From JAMXLO01 sp964427005 (GTDB lineage: Bacteria > Pseudomonadota > Alphaproteobacteria > Acetobacterales > Acetobacteraceae): a DNA stretch of 64,000 nucleotides. Of the stretch, positions 1-7,909 are shown in pieces (positions within the stretch are counted from its first letter, which is position 1; each line of letters opens with the position of its first letter). The translations under genes and the position numbers were made by a program. The notes beneath the pieces were generated by a model, which ran no database searches, had not been told where the DNA came from, and saw only the letters and a program-made list of their open reading frames with translations. Location of the stretch: NCBI GenBank assembly GCA_964427005.1, contig CAYRTL010000013.1, forward strand, positions 1 to 64,000, in the 5' to 3' direction.

Positions 1-68
1 CTAAGCACCTGCCTCTTCCAGGCCAATATCCCGGTCGGGACTTGGAAACGTCGAAAGGATCCCGGTGA
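1..68 (+). CDS. C-terminal end of an upstream gene (partial)
   Basis: Read from base 3, an open frame of 21 codons ends in TGA at 66-68. This stop overlaps the GTG start of the next gene at 65 (GTGA), the arrangement expected of translationally coupled genes. The visible residues, ending LETSKGSR, are too few to recognise a family. The call rests only on the overlap and could be chance. Confidence 0.3.
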   Translation, partial: KHLPLPGQYPGRDLETSKGSR

Positions 69-862
69 AGATCGCCTATCTCAATCCCTGGACGGACGCA
101 GCGGAGAACCAAGCCTATAAATCGTTGGCAATTGGGGCGGTGCGACTTGGGCATGTTCTCGTCGATTGCCGTGTCGCGGAGGACGTCGAGCGTGCTCGAC
201 CTGATTTCGTGTTATCGGTAGCCAGTTCCGTGCCGAAGGTCGCCGATTTCCCCACATATCTTACGCTACATGAACCGAAGCGCCGCTTTCTTGAGAGTCA
301 GTTCTATTTCCGTAATATGCTCACTTATGACGGGTTCCTTACGATCTCTGACAGCCTGGACACATTCGTTCGCCATGTGTGCTTTGGAGTGGGGAGGGAC
401 GATGAGGTTGGTTTCTATTACAACACCCCGCAGCGAACGAATTTGCGAGCTGATATAGCGAGATCCATATCGGAAGGGAAACTCAAGGTCGTATATCTTG
501 GAACAAACTGGGATCGCCGAATGCCAGCAGTGTTCGAGCTCCTGGATCGGCGAGCCTTGCTGCAAATACACGGCCCTCTCGCCTCATGGGAGTCGCTCGA
601 ATACTCATCCTACAGGGGTCCTCTGCCCTTCGACGGGATTTCCCCTCAACTGGCTTATTCCACGGCTAGCATCGGATTAGTCCTTTTGTCGGCCGATCAC
701 CTACGCGAGGACATCATCTCGAACAGAATTTTTGAAATCGTCAGTGTGGGCGCCGTTGCCATCTGTCCCGAGAGTCGGTGGATCCGAAAGTGGTTTGGCG
801 ATGCCGTTCTGTATTTCGATGCAAAAGCCAGCCCTGAAAACCATTGCGGCCCAGATCACTGA
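65..862 (+). CDS. CgeB-type glycosyltransferase, N-terminal part of a frameshifted gene
   Basis: This 265-residue frame starts at GTG and opens with the Rossmann-like MKIAYLNPW. It contains a group-1 glycosyltransferase end domain: LQIHGPLASW, then SIGLVLLSADHLREDIISNRIFEI near residues 203-226, then the VGAVAICPES turn typical of CgeB-like enzymes. Coding sense jumps from this frame to the next one around 800-845, where ALKTIAAQITDH and LAQAKADAARSIFERE continue the same protein. The gene is therefore either a pseudogene or carries a sequencing error. Function is inferred as sugar transfer in polysaccharide assembly; donor and acceptor are unknown. Confidence 0.6.
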   Translation: MKIAYLNPWTDAAENQAYKSLAIGAVRLGHVLVDCRVAEDVERARPDFVLSVASSVPKVADFPTYLTLHEPKRRFLESQFYFRNMLTYDGFLTISDSLDTFVRHVCFGVGRDDEVGFYYNTPQRTNLRADIARSISEGKLKVVYLGTNWDRRMPAVFELLDRRALLQIHGPLASWESLEYSSYRGPLPFDGISPQLAYSTASIGLVLLSADHLREDIISNRIFEIVSVGAVAICPESRWIRKWFGDAVLYFDAKASPENHCGPDH

Positions 863-2306
863 TCATTATTGCTTTTGTCTGGCTAACCCAGAGCTTGCCC
901 AGGCCAAAGCTGATGCAGCTCGCTCGATCTTCGAACGCGAATTCTCCGCAGAGCGGATGATTGCGAACGCTGTCCACTACCACCATCAGAAGCAGCAACT
1001 CGAGCGAGACAAGCAGCCTAAACTGCTTCCCAAACCGGATATCTCGGTGATCGTCCGTTGCGGGGGGAGGCCGCTCTCGTTCGTCAAGGAGGCGGTAGAT
1101 TCTATCAGGAATCAGTCGTTTGGTCGGTTCGTTGTCATTTTGTCGAAGTATCGAGACATAGATGTATCCGAGATCACTTCGGATCGCTCGGGCGCAATCT
1201 CCGAATTCAGGGAAGTACTGACCGAGGGAGGCGCCCGCGGCGCAACTCTCCAGGCGGGCCTGAAGGGCGTGCGCACAACCTATTTCGCCGTTCTTGACGA
1301 TGATGATTTCTGGTTAAGCAATCATGTAGAGACCTTATTCTCTGCCACCGAAGTTTCCGACCCGGAATTCGACGTGGCCTTTTCAGGTTCGGTTGCGATC
1401 ACTGCCGATAAGGTCCAAATCGAAAAGAGCCTCCATTGGGACCGGAACGTCTATACGTTCGGGATTGGGCCTGACNNNNNNNNNNNNNNNNNNNNNNNNN
1501 NNNNNNNNNNNNNNNNNNNNNNNNNNNNNNNNNNNNNNNNNNNNNNNNNNNNNNNNNNNNNNNNNNNNNNNNNNNGACGAAAGCCTCCAGTTTTCAGCTA
1601 CAGGGCGACAGCTTTTTTCCGCCGGGGATTTGGCGGTGAGAGCAACTGGGAAACTCGAGAAGACCGTGCAGATGACGAACTGGCAGGGGCTTTGTGTACC
1701 TCAATGCAATGGGCGCCACGTTGGATCACCGCCACAGGGATGCAAGTGCCCATGAACGAGTGGCGAAGGCAGCGGGAAATCCAAAACGCAAGGCAATCAG
1801 CAGCAACAAACGCAGAAGCACCGAGAGCGGAGCCTGCGCGGAGAAGCTCGATATTTCCATTGAATGTCACCCAGTTGCTAACTGCTGGTCCAGCGGGGAA
1901 GGCAAACCGGGCCGGGTTTGCTGGAATTCCACGTACGCAAGGGCATATCTGCTTCGGGCCACATCTGAGCCTTGAACCGGGCCTTTACTGTGCAAAGTTC
2001 AGGATTTCGACCTTCCATAGGTGGACTTCCCGTTGGAACCGAAAACTGCACGGATCGATCGGCCATGTTGACGTATGCAGTGCGGACGGATCGCCATTGG
2101 CCAAACAAGAAATCTTTCTCGGCATCAATCGCGACGTCACCAAGGCGCTGTTTTTCGTGGTTACCGGAGCCACCGGCAAAGCGATTGAGTTCCGCGTGTT
2201 CAGTGAAGGTATTGCGGACTTGTCGGTTCGATCCATCACGATTCACTTGCAAAGCGGCCATATCAGTTGCACGGCCGAGGCGGCAAGGAGCTACGTAGGA
2301 TGCTGA
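732..2306 (+). CDS. GT2-type glycosyltransferase, C-terminal part of the frameshifted gene, with assembly gap
   Basis: From about 835 this frame continues the upstream CgeB-like domain. It then enters a GT-A family 2 domain: PDISVIVRCGG, then ARGATLQAGL, then the metal-binding stretch FAVLDDDDFW. A 100-N gap lies at 1476-1575. After it, RADDEL in this frame is followed by FVYLNAMGATLDHRHR in another frame (from about 1690). The original frame returns by about 1850 and encodes a beta-rich tail (GPHLSLEPGLYCAKFRI). At least three frame changes are needed to read one protein of CgeB plus GT2 plus tail. The 732 start is formal; the real start is probably 65. Decay and poor sequence quality near the gap are both possible. 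Confidence 0.5.
   Translation: MKSSVWAPLPSVPRVGGSESGLAMPFCISMQKPALKTIAAQITDHYCFCLANPELAQAKADAARSIFEREFSAERMIANAVHYHHQKQQLERDKQPKLLPKPDISVIVRCGGRPLSFVKEAVDSIRNQSFGRFVVILSKYRDIDVSEITSDRSGAISEFREVLTEGGARGATLQAGLKGVRTTYFAVLDDDDFWLSNHVETLFSATEVSDPEFDVAFSGSVAITADKVQIEKSLHWDRNVYTFGIGPDXXXXXXXXXXXXXXXXXXXXXXXXXXXXXXXXXXRKPPVFSYRATAFFRRGFGGESNWETREDRADDELAGALCTSMQWAPRWITATGMQVPMNEWRRQREIQNARQSAATNAEAPRAEPARRSSIFPLNVTQLLTAGPAGKANRAGFAGIPRTQGHICFGPHLSLEPGLYCAKFRISTFHRWTSRWNRKLHGSIGHVDVCSADGSPLAKQEIFLGINRDVTKALFFVVTGATGKAIEFRVFSEGIADLSVRSITIHLQSGHISCTAEAARSYVGC
1476..1575. other. Assembly gap (100 N)
   Basis: This is a run of exactly 100 N. Unlike the other two gaps in the window, the flanks do not repeat each other, so sequence is probably missing here, inside the GT2 domain. 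Confidence 0.95.
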
Positions 2307-2312
2307 AGATCG

Positions 2313-3485
2313 ATGAAACCAGTCGTCGAGTTTAGGATAGGAAGCTCTTCGTTGCCGGCGCAGCATCCACCCCGATTCATATCGTACGCTCAAAACTTTG
2401 AAGATGTGGTCCTGTGGCGGGCGCTAAAGTCGATCCGGAACGGCTTCTATATCGACATTGGTGCACACGATCCGATCAATAATTCTGTGACATGCGCGTT
2501 CTATCGGCATGGTTGGCGCGGAATCAGTGTAGAACCGGCACCGTCGGTGTTCCGACGCCTCTCCACCGCGCGTCCAAGAGACATCTCTTTGCAATGTCTT
2601 GTGGACGCAGAGGCAGGAAACAGACCCTTCTTTATTATTGACGACGAGAGCGGCTTCTCGACTGCGGTCTCCGACGTGGCTCAGGTCCATCGGCAAGCTG
2701 GCATGACGAGCCGCGAGATCACTGTCGAAGCCACAACCTTGACTGACATATGCTGCCGGTATGTCGACGGGCCCATACACTTCCTCAAAATCGACGTCGA
2801 GGGTGCGGAAGCTCACGTGCTCAAGGGCGCCGATTTCGAGCGCTGGCGACCCTGGGTCGTCGTGCTGGAGGCTACTTATCCTAATACCACCCAGCCCAGT
2901 TATGAGGCCTGGGAACCAGACCTCCTCAGTAAGAGCTATCGGCATGTCTACTCCGATGGCCTCAACCGGTTTTATTTGGCCGCGGAACACGAAGAGGATC
3001 TCGGTCCTTCGTTTACTCGGCCGCCCAGTCCCGTGCTCGACTGGTTCATAAGTGCGGGCGAGGCGAATGCTTACGGCAAAATATCGGAACTTACGCTCGC
3101 GCGCGACGCCATCCGGGCCGAACTGGAGCAAGCGCGCGCCGAAGCAAGCTTAGCGGTCCAGGCCGCCCAAACTGCCGAAAATCAAATGCGAGTTGGATTG
3201 GAGCAAGCGAGGGCCGAGGCGAGCCTTGCGGTCGAGGCCATCGCGTCTGACCTGGAGCAAGCGCGCGTCGAAGCGAGTCTCGCGGTTCAGGCCGCCCAAA
3301 CCGCGGAGAACGAGATGCGGCGGAGGTTGGAGCAAACGAGAGCTGGTGCGAGCCTTGCGCTGCAGGCCGCAGAGAGCAGAGCTGGCGCGGCTGAGCGGGC
3401 GCTGCAGGCCTTACTGTCCAGCACATCCTGGAAACTCACTGTTCCTCTTCGGGTTATCAGACGATTCCTGTCCCGTTGGCGCTAA
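2313..3485 (+). CDS. FkbM-family methyltransferase with C-terminal coiled-coil repeats
   Basis: This 390-residue protein has an FkbM SAM-dependent methyltransferase domain over residues 25-230: SYAQNFEDVVL, the SAM-binding GFYIDIGAH near 44-52, and FLKIDVEGAE at 157-166. Such enzymes usually O-methylate sugars or lipid-linked glycans. From residue 271 come four imperfect repeats starting LEQ(A/T)RAEASLA, predicted coiled coil. The tail LLSSTSWKLTVPLRVIRR is a motif I recognise from the ends of many bacterial cell-surface glycosyltransferases. The gene begins 6 bases after the preceding frameshifted glycosyltransferase, so they are probably co-transcribed. The acceptor sugar cannot be read from sequence. 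Confidence 0.85.
   Translation: MKPVVEFRIGSSSLPAQHPPRFISYAQNFEDVVLWRALKSIRNGFYIDIGAHDPINNSVTCAFYRHGWRGISVEPAPSVFRRLSTARPRDISLQCLVDAEAGNRPFFIIDDESGFSTAVSDVAQVHRQAGMTSREITVEATTLTDICCRYVDGPIHFLKIDVEGAEAHVLKGADFERWRPWVVVLEATYPNTTQPSYEAWEPDLLSKSYRHVYSDGLNRFYLAAEHEEDLGPSFTRPPSPVLDWFISAGEANAYGKISELTLARDAIRAELEQARAEASLAVQAAQTAENQMRVGLEQARAEASLAVEAIASDLEQARVEASLAVQAAQTAENEMRRRLEQTRAGASLALQAAESRAGAAERALQALLSSTSWKLTVPLRVIRRFLSRWR
3123..3371 (+). repeat. Four imperfect tandem repeats inside the FkbM gene
   Basis: The DNA encodes four units starting at residues 271, 296, 314 and 339, of 25, 18, 25 and about 25 residues, each beginning LEQ. Units 1 and 3 are nearly identical and share QAAQTAEN. The array is in frame and looks like expansion of a coiled-coil segment. 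Confidence 0.75.
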
Positions 3486-4186
3486 AAACCTCGCCAGCCT
3501 CAAGGCAGCCCACGACTCTATTTTGACTAGAGGGAAGTTGGGGCTCAGGTGACCTGGGCTGAAGGTAATTTGCCTTAAAGGGCCTCGCGGTCAGCCCTCG
3601 GGCTTGCCCCGAGTGTCTCTAACGCTGCGCGGGCTTCCAATTCGGTAGCAAACTCCAAAAGCCTGTGCCGCCCCTCATCGAAAGGGTCAAGATGCCACGC
3701 GAACCAGCGAGCGCGCTCAGCCCGTCCCGATAATGTAGCGGCAGTCTCATTCTGGCTCGGTGTCACTTCTCTGCTCCGAGGCATCGCGATGACTTGGTCC
3801 AGCCAACTGTGGGACAGGATCTACAGCCTGGCTGTGCAGTCAATCTATTCCAAGTGGGTAGCGCCGCGGCTATGCGTCCGGCTGAAGCAACCTTCAATCT
3901 CTCTGCCACGCGTGGCGTTCAGCATTGGCCAACGGAAACGCCAAAAAAAGAGGCACGCCCGGGGGGAGGCGCGCCTGAGGCTGGAGTTTGAAACGGATGA
4001 TCGATAAACGACCACCGAGCCAGGCGGCAAAGGGTATAGGTGGTTAAACCCTGAGCATTACGCTCAAAGTCCCCGCCCCTCGCAAAACAATCGATCCCTC
4101 ACGAGGCGCCCCGGGCGCCAGCTCAGAGCATCGATCCAGGCATCCGAGCTGCGGGATCACGTTCGGTCAGCAGCAAGCCTCGTCCG
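3486..4186. other. Mostly empty 700-base interval
   Basis: No recognisable gene, RNA or insertion sequence was found between the FkbM gene and the MarR regulator. The only open frame of any interest is the minus-strand one at 3575-3784, listed separately with low confidence. Plus-strand frames at 3789-4007 are arginine-rich and look non-coding. Confidence 0.5.
3575..3784 (-). CDS. Possible small hypothetical protein
   Basis: A 69-residue frame starts with ATG and has a plausible helical C-terminus (RHRLLEFATELEARAALETLG). No family was recognised and no convincing Shine-Dalgarno sequence precedes the ATG. It stands alone between convergent neighbours, so it may be a remnant or spurious. Confidence 0.28.
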   Translation of the reverse strand: MPRSREVTPSQNETAATLSGRAERARWFAWHLDPFDEGRHRLLEFATELEARAALETLGASPRADREAL

Positions 4187-4594
4187 CTACGCACGCCTTC
4201 CGGAGATAGGAGCCTCACGAGAGGTGCGCCTGGGTGATACACTGGACTTCTTTGCTGCTTCGCTGGCCCCGTCTGCCAGGATTTTGGTTATGTCCCGAAG
4301 AAAGGCGTTGCCCTTCGGCGTACGCTGTACCAGGACACTGCGGCGGTCCGAGGCGTCTTGCACGCGTCGAACCAGATCGAATTCGGCGAGCCGGTCAAGC
4401 GCTCGGGTGATGGCTGGTTTTGAGACGTGCAGTTCTGCGGCCAAGCCGCGCACAGTCTGTGCAGTGGCCTCCAGATAGCATGTCAGCAACAACCCCAGTT
4501 GCCTGGCTGTCATATCCGGACCTGGGTGTCTTACAAGCGCGATGACAGTATATCGGAATATGCTGACCAGTTCGTCGACGCTCATAATGGCCAT
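4187..4594 (-). CDS. MarR-family transcriptional regulator
   Basis: This protein of about 135 residues has a winged helix-turn-helix of MarR type: MTARQLGLLLTCYLEA, then VRGLAAELHVSKPAITRALDRL (recognition helix), then the wing DASDRRSVLVQRTPKG. MarR proteins bind DNA as dimers, and ligand binding usually relieves repression. ATG at 4594 or 4585 are both possible starts; a TTG at 4600 also lies in frame. The C-terminal tail is basic and short on the usual dimerisation helix. Its target is unknown. It sits at the edge of the polysaccharide locus beside a recombinase remnant and may be part of an accessory insertion. Confidence 0.8.
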   Translation of the reverse strand: MAIMSVDELVSIFRYTVIALVRHPGPDMTARQLGLLLTCYLEATAQTVRGLAAELHVSKPAITRALDRLAEFDLVRRVQDASDRRSVLVQRTPKGNAFLRDITKILADGASEAAKKSSVSPRRTSREAPISGRRA

Positions 4595-4810
4595 GGTCAA
4601 TATTTCCCTGGGCCGACGCTGCCGCCCGATTGGCCCTTGCCTGGACTGGGCAGCGCGAACAGTTCACCGAAGATGCGCGTCGCGCGAGGCACCAGTATAT
4701 CGAGCCTCTTGATCAAGCTGACCGGCACACGCCGCTCTTCCAGTGTGACCGGCAGACGCATCAGCGCTGTCCCGGTAAACGGTGCAACTACAAACCGCCT
4801 GATAGGGTTG

Positions 4811-5002
4811 CTACCATCGGCCGCTGACAGGTTCCGAGCGCCAGCCACCGGGCGTCTTACCGCCATGCTGTGACAAGCCGCTAGCTGTCAACAAGCTATC
4901 AACCAGCTCCATCAGCTTGTCTCCAGTGGGTGCATCCGTGGTATCCCTCGCGATCTCAGCCAATTGGCTAGCTAGTGTGAGCAAATCATCCTTGACTATC
5001 AT
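4811..5002 (-). CDS. Small hypothetical protein
   Basis: From ATG at 5002 the frame gives 63 residues starting MIVKDDLLTLASQLAEIARD. The first 45 residues are amphipathic helical and look like real protein; the last 15 are low-complexity (GGKTPGGWRSEP). The frame extends upstream to 5071. No family or function was recognised. Confidence 0.4.
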   Translation of the reverse strand: MIVKDDLLTLASQLAEIARDTTDAPTGDKLMELVDSLLTASGLSQHGGKTPGGWRSEPVSGRW

Positions 5003-5218
5003 CGTGCGTTCTTGGCGCGCCTGAGTTTGGGTTGAGAGAATTTGGTAGCGCTCAAAGTCGATGCCGTCCAAGGCAATAAGTGATTAAGCATATGGCTTTG
5101 CAATTGTATTGCGAGCCGTAGTGCCCACTGCTGTTTACGATCGAAACATTTCGGAACAAGGGCACCAACTTTCAGTCTTTGTGTAGTTATTTATGCAGGC
5201 GCTCGTGCGTTGCCCCGA

Positions 5219-5623
5219 TCATGGCCACCGCCTCCAGCCAAGAACCATATCCCACAACGCAGATCGCAGCGGCGATATGCCAAGTGACCACAGAGGTGCC
5301 GAACCGAGGATCATGCGTCCTGTCGTCGTGCTCGTATCAATGGGCGTGTCGAGGATACGAAAACCGACGTCCTTCTGGCCCAATCGGTTGATAAGCGCCA
5401 GAACTGCACGCGTCGAACGTGCGATGCGATAGGGTTTCGTGATTGCTATCACGTCCCCCTTCTGAGCCAACCTGATCGCTCGTTCCAACTCGGGCGCGTC
5501 ACCAAAGATGCCAGTCCTTTCGCAAAAGAATGTCTCCGCCCCCATCGCCGCCAACGCACGTCTTTGGGTCTCAAGTCTGATCTTGGGCTCCAGTACGCTA
5601 ACGCGACAATAGCCGATGATCAT
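5219..5623 (-). pseudogene. Serine recombinase (resolvase) N-terminal fragment
   Basis: The frame starts MIIGYCRVSVLE, the resolvase/invertase N-terminal motif with the catalytic serine in RVS. It continues with RRALAAMGAE, the ERAIRLAQKGDVIAI core and ARSTRAVLALINRL. After TTTGRMILGS the sequence departs from the family, which should read on through the long dimerisation helix into a DNA-binding domain. No such domain follows within the 134 residues. Its ATG overlaps the stop of the glycosyltransferase upstream (5620-5623). I read it as a truncated, inactive mobile-element remnant. Confidence 0.65.
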
Positions 5624-6771
5624 GAAAGCTCCCTGTGCATGGCACCTGAGGTCGCCTCCCCAGAAACATGGGGTCGCGGAACAAGGCTGTGGTCTCCAGA
5701 GGTCGGGACTCTTATGCGCGCCAGTTTGACGTACTGCCTCGCCACTCGAAATGAGTCGAACTGTTCGACGATTCGAGCGGCGCCTGAAGACAGGCGTGAC
5801 CAGAGAGCGTCATCATTCAACATAGCCCTCAGGGCCGCGGCCATCGCATTTGGATCTGTGTCGGTCACCAGCCCATTCACACCATCTTTGAGCAAATCCC
5901 GACTGAGCTGCGACGAACCGATGATGGGTGTTCCGGCAGCCACGGCTTCCATGACGGTTGCCGATGCAACAGGGACCGCATAGCGAGTGGGAAAAGCAGC
6001 GGCGCGGACCCGGCTATGCAAGCTCCGGACAAAGCCGCCATCCGCGGGCCCGAAAAAGATCACCCGCCGACGGAGCTGGGTAGGAAGAGCATCAACTGCC
6101 TCTCGCACCGGTCCGGTGATGTCTCCTGTAATATAGAGCGCAACCGATGGATCTTCGAGTGCGCCATATGCGCGAATCGTGGCGCCAGGATCCTTGTAGG
6201 GCAGCGTGCCTGCATGGAGAATTGCCCGATCGCGATCTGCAAGTTTAGGACTGCGGTAGGACTGACGGTCGATGCACTTCGGGATCACCGCTATTTGGTG
6301 AAGCGGCATACCAAGATCGCGAACGAGTTCGTCGCGAAGCTCTGTCGTCGTAGCGACTACGTGGTCGCAGCGTTTGGTGCTGAGGCGGCGAATAGTCCGC
6401 CAGACTGGCGCGAGGCGACCATTCCGTGGCTGGAGATCGTGGACGACCTGGACGATTGTACCGCGTAGTGGAACTGGTACTGCCTCGCTGTGGATGACGA
6501 GGTCAGGCTCAAAGCTATCGATTGCCACCTTTGCCTGAAGCCACCCCTTTAGAGCCGCCAAGCCGGTCAGCGGTCTGCGGCTTAGAGCAAGAATTGGAAG
6601 ATCGAGGCGAGGAGCCAGAAGGCGCTGGTACTCCGCTCGGCTCTGCATGCTCCCGACAACGATCATCACCACATGGTTGAGTTCGATCAGAGCCTGAGCA
6701 AGCGAAACAATGAAGATGCTGACTCCATCGGGTGAATCAATACCCTCTCGTCTAGTGAGGACTACGCGCAT
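5620..6771 (-). CDS. GT4-family glycosyltransferase
   Basis: This 383-residue GT-B fold enzyme has an N-terminal half with DGVSIFIVSLAQALIELNH and IVQVVHDLQP. The C-terminal half has the nucleotide-sugar site: ILHAGTLPYKDPGATIRAY, RRVIFFGPADGGFVRSL, and ASATVMEAVAAGTPIIGSS, which corresponds to the EX7E-like region of GT4. Likely role is adding a hexose to a lipid-linked repeat unit at the inner membrane. It is divergent from the FkbM gene at 6865, with 93 bases between starts that must hold both promoters. Its last bases overlap a recombinase fragment. Confidence 0.85.
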   Translation of the reverse strand: MRVVLTRREGIDSPDGVSIFIVSLAQALIELNHVVMIVVGSMQSRAEYQRLLAPRLDLPILALSRRPLTGLAALKGWLQAKVAIDSFEPDLVIHSEAVPVPLRGTIVQVVHDLQPRNGRLAPVWRTIRRLSTKRCDHVVATTTELRDELVRDLGMPLHQIAVIPKCIDRQSYRSPKLADRDRAILHAGTLPYKDPGATIRAYGALEDPSVALYITGDITGPVREAVDALPTQLRRRVIFFGPADGGFVRSLHSRVRAAAFPTRYAVPVASATVMEAVAAGTPIIGSSQLSRDLLKDGVNGLVTDTDPNAMAAALRAMLNDDALWSRLSSGAARIVEQFDSFRVARQYVKLARIRVPTSGDHSLVPRPHVSGEATSGAMHRELS

Positions 6772-6864
6772 ACGACCGAATCCACTGTAAGCAGAAACGA
6801 GAGGCTTCTATCGCCAAATGATTCTGTGCTGGTTACGGGCTACTAGTCTCAGTGTGCCCGTTCT

Positions 6865-7680
6865 ATGATTCAAAACGGGAATCGCAAGCGAGAAAGGGGA
6901 TTACTCCCCAAGGAATTTGACCTGCAACCCAGCCAACATCACACTCGGGACGATTGCGTTGAAGCCGCAAAGGATACCCGCCGCATGTACAATCCCGACT
7001 GGCTTCGGTACTGTAAGCGTGTGGTTAGGGCTGGACTTGGCACGGACCACTTGCTCAAACCAGAACTGAACGTTGCGACTAGGCACATCGGCTCCGATTA
7101 CGGTGGCTGGATCGTTGCGATCGGTCCCCTCGGCGATGTGAAAAATCCTGTGGTGCTCTCTTTCGGACTAGGTGACGACATCTCTTTCGACGAAGAGATC
7201 ATCAGTAGTTACGGGGCACACGTTTATGGATTTGACCCCACCCCGGCAAGCCTGCGATGGATTGCAGCCAGAGGGGCGCCTCAAAACATGCAGGTCTTTC
7301 CGATTGGAATCTCCCGTTTTGATGGCAGACAGAAGTTTTCAGTTTCCGAAAACGACACTCGCGGGAACTATTCTTCGAAGGAGACTGCTGGGACCTCTGC
7401 CATATGCGACGTAATGCGATACAGTTCCATTCTGGCTATGCTTGAACTCAAACATGTCGACGTTCTGAAACTCGATATCGAGGGATCCGAGTACGATGTG
7501 ATTCCAGAGATCATCACATCCTCCGTGCGACCAGTTCAGCTCCTGGTCGAATTTCATCACCGGCTCCATCGCATCGATGTGGCGGATACGCGCAGAGCGG
7601 TCAAAATGGTCCAGCAGGCGGGTTTCTCACTCTTCGCGGTTTCGCCGGGTGGCCAGGAGCTCTCGTTCATCAGGACTTAG
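6865..7680 (+). CDS. FkbM-family methyltransferase
   Basis: This 271-residue protein has a Rossmann SAM-binding strand VVLSFGLGDDISFDEE, then VYGFDPTPASL, and the catalytic-region motif DVLKLDIEGSEYDVI. All are characteristic of FkbM-like O-methyltransferases associated with exopolysaccharide loci. The ATG at 6865 has no clear ribosome site, and ATG at 6985 (MYNPDWLRY) is an alternative that would lose only a basic N-terminal tail. Sugar substrate unknown. Confidence 0.8.
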   Translation: MIQNGNRKRERGLLPKEFDLQPSQHHTRDDCVEAAKDTRRMYNPDWLRYCKRVVRAGLGTDHLLKPELNVATRHIGSDYGGWIVAIGPLGDVKNPVVLSFGLGDDISFDEEIISSYGAHVYGFDPTPASLRWIAARGAPQNMQVFPIGISRFDGRQKFSVSENDTRGNYSSKETAGTSAICDVMRYSSILAMLELKHVDVLKLDIEGSEYDVIPEIITSSVRPVQLLVEFHHRLHRIDVADTRRAVKMVQQAGFSLFAVSPGGQELSFIRT

Positions 7681-7909
7681 GCGCTTCTGGTGCCTTCCAC
7701 CTGCCCTGTCGGTCCGATTCAATCTGCTGCCACAAGGAGTAGCTCGACCGACCACGACGTGTTAGCCCCATACTCCAAAGGCCCACGAGCGCAAGACGCG
7801 GGCTATCCCAAAACTCTCTTGCATACATCGGCGCCACCATCACAGTTGATATATGAGGCAGCGGTCGCCTTTCGACACACATACCTCTCCTCATTGAAAG
7901 CGTCGGAGC

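Noticed and set aside
4597..4866. Minus-strand frame of 89 residues upstream of the MarR gene
   Set aside because: Composition is basic and irregular, no family was recognised, and it overlaps the better candidate at 4811-5002.
6016..6468. Plus-strand frame of 150 residues
   Set aside because: Shadow of the minus-strand GT4 gene, with cysteine- and arginine-rich noise.
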